NCBI RefSeq assembly: GCF_016908855.1 | Contig: NZ_JAFBER010000012.1 | Coordinates: 25,170-89,169 of the forward strand | Source of the DNA: Scopulibacillus daqui | GTDB lineage: Bacteria; Bacillota; Bacilli; Bacillales; Sporolactobacillaceae | Direction: 5' to 3' | DNA: 64,000 bases | In this document: piece by piece, positions 59,682 to 64,000 of the stretch | Layout: every line of letters starts with the position of its first letter | How positions within the stretch are numbered: the stretch's first letter is position 1 | Position numbers and translations under genes: made by a program | The notes under the pieces: generated by a model | Told to the model about the DNA's origin: nothing | Databases searched by the model: none | Seen by the model: the letters and a program-made list of their open reading frames with translations, nothing else

Positions 59682-60335
59682 ATGACAAAAGTTAGACAAG
59701 ACGCATGGTCTCATGAGGATGATTTGTTATTGGCAGAAACCGTTTTGCGGCACATTCGCGAAGGCAGCACTCAATTAGATGCATTTGAAGAAGTTGGAGA
59801 TAAATTAAATCGCACCGGCGCGGCTTGCGGTTTTAGATGGAACGCTATCGTACGAAAGAAATATGAACAAGCTATCGAAATCGCTAAAAAGCAGCGAAAG
59901 CAAAGAAAACGAGCTGAACAGCAACGGGTTAGAAACTGGCAAAAACCACAAATGGGTACAACCATGGTTCATCCTTCTGCAGATTTTGACAGTTCATTGC
60001 CAGCTTCGCCTTCACAAACAAAACCATTAACATTGGATGACGTTATTAGCTTTCTAGAAAACTTACAAAACCATGATAGAACGAATCAAAAAGTGATCAA
60101 AGAAAATGAAAGATTGCGCCAAGAAAATGAAGAGCTGCGCTCAAAAGTCAATGAACTTGAAAAACAGCTTGATAAACTGGAGAAAAATCACAAAATCATT
60201 GAGGAAGATTATCAATCTTTAATGAGCATAATGGATCGGGCCAGACGGATGGTAGCTTTCCAAGATCAAGAAGAGCCTGCAGGGCCGACATTCAAAATGG
60301 ACAAGAATGGCAATTTGGAAAAAATCGCAAAATAA
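59682..60335 (+). CDS. RsfA family prespore transcription regulator
   Basis: The product is 217 aa: an N-terminal Myb-like domain ([24 protein letters not shown], then [14 protein letters not shown]) and a C-terminal coiled coil. RsfA of B. subtilis modulates SigF-dependent genes; whether this is RsfA itself or a paralog such as YlbO is undecided. The RBS is AAGGAGAGG. It sits between rarA and the 6S RNA. Confidence 0.85.
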   Translation: MTKVRQDAWSHEDDLLLAETVLRHIREGSTQLDAFEEVGDKLNRTGAACGFRWNAIVRKKYEQAIEIAKKQRKQRKRAEQQRVRNWQKPQMGTTMVHPSADFDSSLPASPSQTKPLTLDDVISFLENLQNHDRTNQKVIKENERLRQENEELRSKVNELEKQLDKLEKNHKIIEEDYQSLMSIMDRARRMVAFQDQEEPAGPTFKMDKNGNLEKIAK

Positions 60336-60337
60336 AA

Positions 60338-60376
60338 AATAACAGTCGATGCGATATCGACTGTTATTTTTATTTG
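60338..60376 (+). terminator. terminator after the RsfA-like gene
   Basis: AATAACAGTCGAT pairs almost perfectly with ATCGACTGTTATT, followed by TTTATTTG. It faces the 6S RNA end on the other strand. Confidence 0.85.
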
Positions 60377-60397
60377 TATTTTAAATACATAAAAAAC

Positions 60398-60597
60398 AAG
60401 AGAGCCCCAATAGTGCCGTCTAAACCTTAGTTTTGAAACCCGCGCTCTGGCAGGTGGGTGCCCTGCTTCACCTTTCATGAGTCCTCGGTACGTTATGAGG
60501 CATTCACTCCGGATGAAAACGACAAGCTCCCTATCTTTCGATGTTCGGTCAAAACATTCGGTTATCCACGAACACTTCAGGACTCTCTATAACTTTG
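60398..60597 (-). ncRNA. ssrS: 6S RNA (6S-1/BsrA type)
   Basis: The position, upstream of rarA and downstream of aspS, matches B. subtilis 6S-1 (BsrA). The ends pair: AGAGAGTCC at the 5' end with GGGGCTCTC at the 3' end, the closing stem typical of 6S RNAs, with a long imperfect hairpin between. The length is about 200 nt. No ORF fits. It would sequester SigA holoenzyme in stationary phase. The exact ends are estimates. Confidence 0.75.
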
Positions 60598-60604
60598 TAT
60601 AAAC

Positions 60605-60633
60605 ATGATAGCACATGTTTGATTGAGAAGCAA
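60605..60633 (-). promoter_or_regulatory. promoter of the 6S RNA
   Basis: On the minus strand TTGCTT (60633-60628), a 17-base spacer and TATCAT (60610-60605) lie just upstream of the inferred 5' end. Beyond it, 60634-60783 holds no recognisable feature. Confidence 0.6.
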
Positions 60634-60783
60634 TAAAACGGCTAACCCAATTTTTATATTTTTTGGTGTTTTTTCTTAAGGCGGTTACCAAAAAATCCGG
60701 TAAATAAGCCCCGAAAACAAACCATCATTCTCTGCTGAAGATGACGTATAGCGCTATTCCCGCTTTACGAAAAGCCAATGATA

Positions 60784-62571
60784 TTATACAGTCGAATTCA
60801 TTTCCGATGTTTTGCCGGAGACATTCAAGTGCAATTCTTTTAGCTGATCTTGACTTACAGGGCTCGGCGCCTCTGTTAATAGACATGACGCACTTGCTGT
60901 TTTTGGGAAAGCGATCGTATCCCTTAAATTAGTCCGTCCCGCAAGAATCATAATAAGCCGGTCAAGCCCTAATGCGATGCCGCCATGTGGAGGGGCCCCG
61001 TATTCAAAGGCTTCCATTAGAAAGCCAAATTGTTTTTTGGCTTCATCCATTGAAAATCCGAGCGCCTTAAACATTTTTTCTTGAATATCTCTTTGATGAA
61101 TACGCTGAGAACCGCCGCCCAACTCATATCCATTAAGAACGAGATCATAAGCTTGAGCTCTTACTTGGCCCGGATCAGTCTCAAGTAAATCAACATCTTC
61201 TGCCATTGGCATCGTAAACGGATGATGTTCAGCCACATAGCGGCCCGCGTCCTCATCATACGAAAGAAGCGGAAATTCTGTAACCCAAAGGAATTTTAAG
61301 GCCGTCTGATCAATAAGGCCAAGTTCTTTGCCTAGTTTCAAGCGAAGGGCGCCTAGGCTGTCTGCTACAACTTTCGGTGTATCTGCAACGAATAAGAGCA
61401 AATCGCCTGATTTGGCATTAGCCTTTCCTATAATATTGGCCGCCGTTGTTTCATCAATGAATTTTGCAATAGGACCTTTTAAACCGTCATCTTCAACCTT
61501 TAACCAGGCTAATCCTTTAGCACCGTGTGTTGAAACAAAATCAGCGCATGCATCAATCATCTTCCTAGAATAATTGGCCGCCTGTCCTTCAACATTAATT
61601 GCCTTGACTTGGCCGCCATCAGCAACAGCTTGGCTGAATACTTTAAATCCGCACTCCTTCACTGCAGCAGATAAATCAATGAGTTCCATGCCAAAACGTG
61701 TATCCGGCTTATCGCTGCCATATCTGGCCATTGCTTCGCTGTATGGCATCCGTTCAAACGGTTGGCTGATCTCGACACCTTTAATTTCTTTAACCAGTTC
61801 AACCATCATTTGTTCCATCATTTGCATGAACGGTTCTTGTTCAAAAAAGGACATTTCAATATCAACTTGTGTAAATTCCGGCTGGCGGTCTGCCCGGAGA
61901 TCCTCATCCCTGAAACAGCGAACAATTTGATAATATTTCTCCATGCCCGCAACCATTAATAATTGTTTGAAAATTTGCGGCGATTGCGGCAGTGCGTAAA
62001 ATTCTCCTGGATGCACCCGGCTTGGCACCAGATAATCCCGTGCGCCTTCCGGTGTGCTTTTTGTCAACATTGGGGTTTCAATTTCGAGATAGCCTTGCAC
62101 ATCAAGAAAATCACGAATTTTCTTAGTGATTTTATGGCGCATTTTAAATGTTTCAAGCATCTCTGGCCGCCTTAAATCTAAATAACGATATTTCAAACGA
62201 ATATCTTCTGAAACATCTGTTTTATTTTTGATTTCAAACGGCGGTGTTTTTGATTTATTAATAATTGCAACGTTTTGCACAACCATTTCAATTGAGCCGG
62301 TCGCCATATTTTCGTTTATTGACTGTTTGTCGCGAAACACAATTTTTCCTTCAGCTTCAATGACATATTCGCTTCTAATTTTTTCAGCGATTTCAAGCGC
62401 TTCTTTTGATACTTCAGGATTGAAAACGATTTGTACAAGCCCTGACCGGTCCCTTAAATCAATAAAAATTAATCCGCCTAAATCTCTTCTTTTTTGCACC
62501 CAACCTGCCAATTTCACCTGTTTGCCGACATGATCTTCGCTTAATTGACCGCAATGTTCAGTTCGATACAT
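60784..62571 (-). CDS. aspS: aspartyl-tRNA synthetase
   Basis: Charges tRNA-Asp, possibly also tRNA-Asn if non-discriminating. The product is 595 aa: N-terminal OB domain ([19 protein letters not shown]), class II motif 2 [16 protein letters not shown] near 215, a GAD insert and motif 3 [15 protein letters not shown]. The ATG (MYRTEH) is set by GAGGTGACAATG; the start region overlaps the hisS end. It follows hisS, as in B. subtilis. Confidence 0.96.
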   Translation of the reverse strand: MYRTEHCGQLSEDHVGKQVKLAGWVQKRRDLGGLIFIDLRDRSGLVQIVFNPEVSKEALEIAEKIRSEYVIEAEGKIVFRDKQSINENMATGSIEMVVQNVAIINKSKTPPFEIKNKTDVSEDIRLKYRYLDLRRPEMLETFKMRHKITKKIRDFLDVQGYLEIETPMLTKSTPEGARDYLVPSRVHPGEFYALPQSPQIFKQLLMVAGMEKYYQIVRCFRDEDLRADRQPEFTQVDIEMSFFEQEPFMQMMEQMMVELVKEIKGVEISQPFERMPYSEAMARYGSDKPDTRFGMELIDLSAAVKECGFKVFSQAVADGGQVKAINVEGQAANYSRKMIDACADFVSTHGAKGLAWLKVEDDGLKGPIAKFIDETTAANIIGKANAKSGDLLLFVADTPKVVADSLGALRLKLGKELGLIDQTALKFLWVTEFPLLSYDEDAGRYVAEHHPFTMPMAEDVDLLETDPGQVRAQAYDLVLNGYELGGGSQRIHQRDIQEKMFKALGFSMDEAKKQFGFLMEAFEYGAPPHGGIALGLDRLIMILAGRTNLRDTIAFPKTASASCLLTEAPSPVSQDQLKELHLNVSGKTSEMNSTV

Positions 62572-62576
62572 CATTG

Positions 62577-63845
62577 TCACCTCTTCAAATGTTTTTGTAA
62601 GTATGCTTCCAGTTCATTAATCGCGATTTGAGCTTCTTCACCTGTTGCCATATTTTTTACATTAATGACGTTCTGTTCTAATTCCGTTTCACCCAGAGTG
62701 GCAACAAAACGTGCATTCAGCCTGTCTGCCTGTTTGAATTGACCTTTTACTTTTCTATCCATGTAATCTTTATCAGCAGATAAGCCGGCCTTTCTTAAGT
62801 TAAACAGAATCGGAACGGTTCTTTCCTTTGCCTTATCGCCAATCGCCACGAGAAAGCAATCTAATGTCTCGTTAACAGGAAGTTTGACATTTTCTGCTTG
62901 AAGAGCGAGCAGCAACCTTTCTGCGCCAAATGCAAATCCGACTCCAGGCACTTCCGGACCGCCTAGTTCACTGACTAATCCGTTATAGCGGCCGCCGCCG
63001 AGCAAAGTTGTAATAGCGCCAAACCCTTCACCCATAATTTCAAAGGTCGTGTGATTATAATAATCAAGCCCGCGAACAAGGTTAGGGTCGACCACATAAT
63101 CAATTCCCATATCGTCAAGCATTTTTTTGACTTGATCGAAATAAGCCTTTGATTCGCTGTTTAAAAAGTCTAAGATTGATGGCGCAGTTTTCATCGCGGG
63201 ATGCTCCCGGTCTACTTTACAATCCAAAATTCTCAGCGGATTTTGTTCCAGACGCTTTTGACAGTCCGGACAAAATTCATCGATAGACGGTTTAAAATGA
63301 TCGATTAGAGCTTGGCGGTAAGTTTGCCGGCTCTCAGGGTCTCCAAGGCTGTTGAGCACTAATGTCAGCTTCTTCAACCCTAGATTACGGTAAAATGTCA
63401 TGGCTAACGCAATCACTTCAGCATCAATCGCCGGATCACTGCTGCCAATGGCTTCAACGCCGATTTGCGTAAATTGCCGTGACCGTCCTGACTGCGGACG
63501 CTCATATCGAAACATCGGTCCAATATAATAAAGTTTAACAGGCTGATTAGGCAAACCAAACATTTTATTTTCTACAAATGACCGGACAATAGATGCGGTC
63601 CCTTCCGGCCGTAATGTTAAACTTCTGCCGCCGCGATCTTCAAAAGTGTACATTTCTTTTTGGACAATATCTGTAGAATCGCCGACACCTCTCTGAAAGA
63701 GTTCAGTCGACTCAAAAATAGGGGTGCGTATCTCTTGATAATTAAATTGTTTGAATACCAGCCTTGCTTGTTCTTCAATATACTGCCATATACTAATATC
63801 ATTAGGAAGAATATCTTGTGTCCCTCTTGGAATTTTAATGCTCAT
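62577..63845 (-). CDS. hisS: histidyl-tRNA synthetase
   Basis: Charges tRNA-His. The product is 422 aa. Motif 1 region and the histidine motifs [44 protein letters not shown] and [14 protein letters not shown] are present, with the C-terminal anticodon domain. The second of two ATGs is preferred behind AAGGAGG. It has no T-box in the short upstream gap. Confidence 0.96.
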   Translation of the reverse strand: MSIKIPRGTQDILPNDISIWQYIEEQARLVFKQFNYQEIRTPIFESTELFQRGVGDSTDIVQKEMYTFEDRGGRSLTLRPEGTASIVRSFVENKMFGLPNQPVKLYYIGPMFRYERPQSGRSRQFTQIGVEAIGSSDPAIDAEVIALAMTFYRNLGLKKLTLVLNSLGDPESRQTYRQALIDHFKPSIDEFCPDCQKRLEQNPLRILDCKVDREHPAMKTAPSILDFLNSESKAYFDQVKKMLDDMGIDYVVDPNLVRGLDYYNHTTFEIMGEGFGAITTLLGGGRYNGLVSELGGPEVPGVGFAFGAERLLLALQAENVKLPVNETLDCFLVAIGDKAKERTVPILFNLRKAGLSADKDYMDRKVKGQFKQADRLNARFVATLGETELEQNVINVKNMATGEEAQIAINELEAYLQKHLKR

Positions 63846-63906
63846 CATAAGCCTCCTTATCGTTTTTATCGAAAGAACAAAATCGCTAGCGCGACTTAAT
63901 TACTCC

Positions 63907-63940
63907 CCAAGTGTAGCCTTTTCACTTGGGATTCTTTTTT
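63907..63940 (+). terminator. hairpin between hisS and the upstream gene
   Basis: CCCAAGTG pairs perfectly with CACTTGGG over a 9-base loop. The T-run ATTCTTTTTT lies on the plus-strand side, so it reads as a terminator for plus-strand transcription; on the minus strand it lacks a T-run. Confidence 0.5.
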
Positions 63941-64000
63941 GCTCGTCGCATAGTACCTTCACAAAAAGGACAGACTACCTCTACTTCTTCATGTTTTTCT
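63922..64000 (-). CDS. C-terminus of a protein leaving the window (CxxC motif)
   Basis: An open frame reads ...VEVVCPFCEGTMRRAKKNPK before its TGA. A CPFC motif suggests a zinc-ribbon tail. The gene continues upstream beyond the window, so its identity cannot be given. The hairpin CCCAAGTG/CACTTGGG at 63907-63931 overlaps its stop. Confidence 0.55.
   Translation of the reverse strand, partial: EKHEEVEVVCPFCEGTMRRAKKNPK

Noticed and set aside
63849..63921. T-box leader for hisS
   Set aside because: The gap is only about 70 bases and has no AGGGTGGNACCGCG-type sequence.

Overview
The window is a 64 kb stretch of a low-GC, endospore-forming Bacillales chromosome. The evidence is the long syntenic run phoH-yqfDC-floA-yqeY-rpsU-mtaB-rsmE-prmA-dnaJ-dnaK-grpE-hrcA-hemW-lepA-gpr-rpsT-holA-comE-yqeMLKJIHG, then sigK, then luxS/mtnN-greA-udk-alaS-recD2-mnmA-cymR-rarA-aspS-hisS. 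It also carries spore genes (yqfC/yqfD, gpr, sigK, rsfA, a YjcZ-type peptide), Bacillus-type regulators (HrcA/CIRCE, Sda, NsrR, CymR, IreB) and a T-box leader on alaS. Several genes that Bacillus subtilis keeps in these positions are missing: spoIIP, the nfeD partner of floA, pbpI, yrrN/yrrO, yrvM and the skin element. It is therefore a more distant Bacillales lineage, perhaps Sporolactobacillaceae-like, but the genus cannot be fixed from this window.

Layout. 1-6858: PhoH, sporulation proteins YqfD/YqfC, flotillin FloA, YqeY, S21 and the tRNA methylthiotransferase MtaB. 6855-16659: rRNA and ribosomal-protein methyltransferases, then the heat-shock operon behind a CIRCE operator, HemW and LepA. 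16835-30166: a YqxA-like protein, Gpr protease, S20, HolA, YqzM, the comE DNA-uptake genes with divergent comER, and the yqeG-yqeM housekeeping operon (nadD, rsfS, yhbY, aroE, yqeH). 30167-32946: DnaA boxes, sda, a zinc-ribbon protein, an ArsB/NhaD-type transporter and a YjcZ-type peptide. 33067-34662: intact sigK, preceded in coordinate order by a decayed copy of its own 3' end and two short candidate ORFs. 34764-38881: nsrR/hmp nitric-oxide defence, a single-domain FAD protein, a cluster of tiny ORFs (one YrzI-like, one with its own promoter and terminator) and an SDR enzyme. 39046-47152: luxS/mtnN, aroD, greA, udk, trmR, mltG and the yrzB-ruvX-ireB trio. 47251-60335: alaS with T-box, recD2, TPR protein, mnmA-iscS-cymR, rarA and a prespore regulator. 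60398-64000: a 6S RNA, aspS, hisS and the end of a zinc-ribbon protein.

Most genes lie on the minus strand in compact operons with stop/start overlaps. The themes are translation and tRNA modification, protein folding, DNA uptake and repair, sulfur metabolism (cymR, iscS, mnmA, luxS, mtnN) and sporulation. No phage, IS element, CRISPR array or obvious genomic island was seen. The unusual content lies in the gaps: short ORFs, a sigK relic, structured intergenic DNA and several unannotated regulatory sites.
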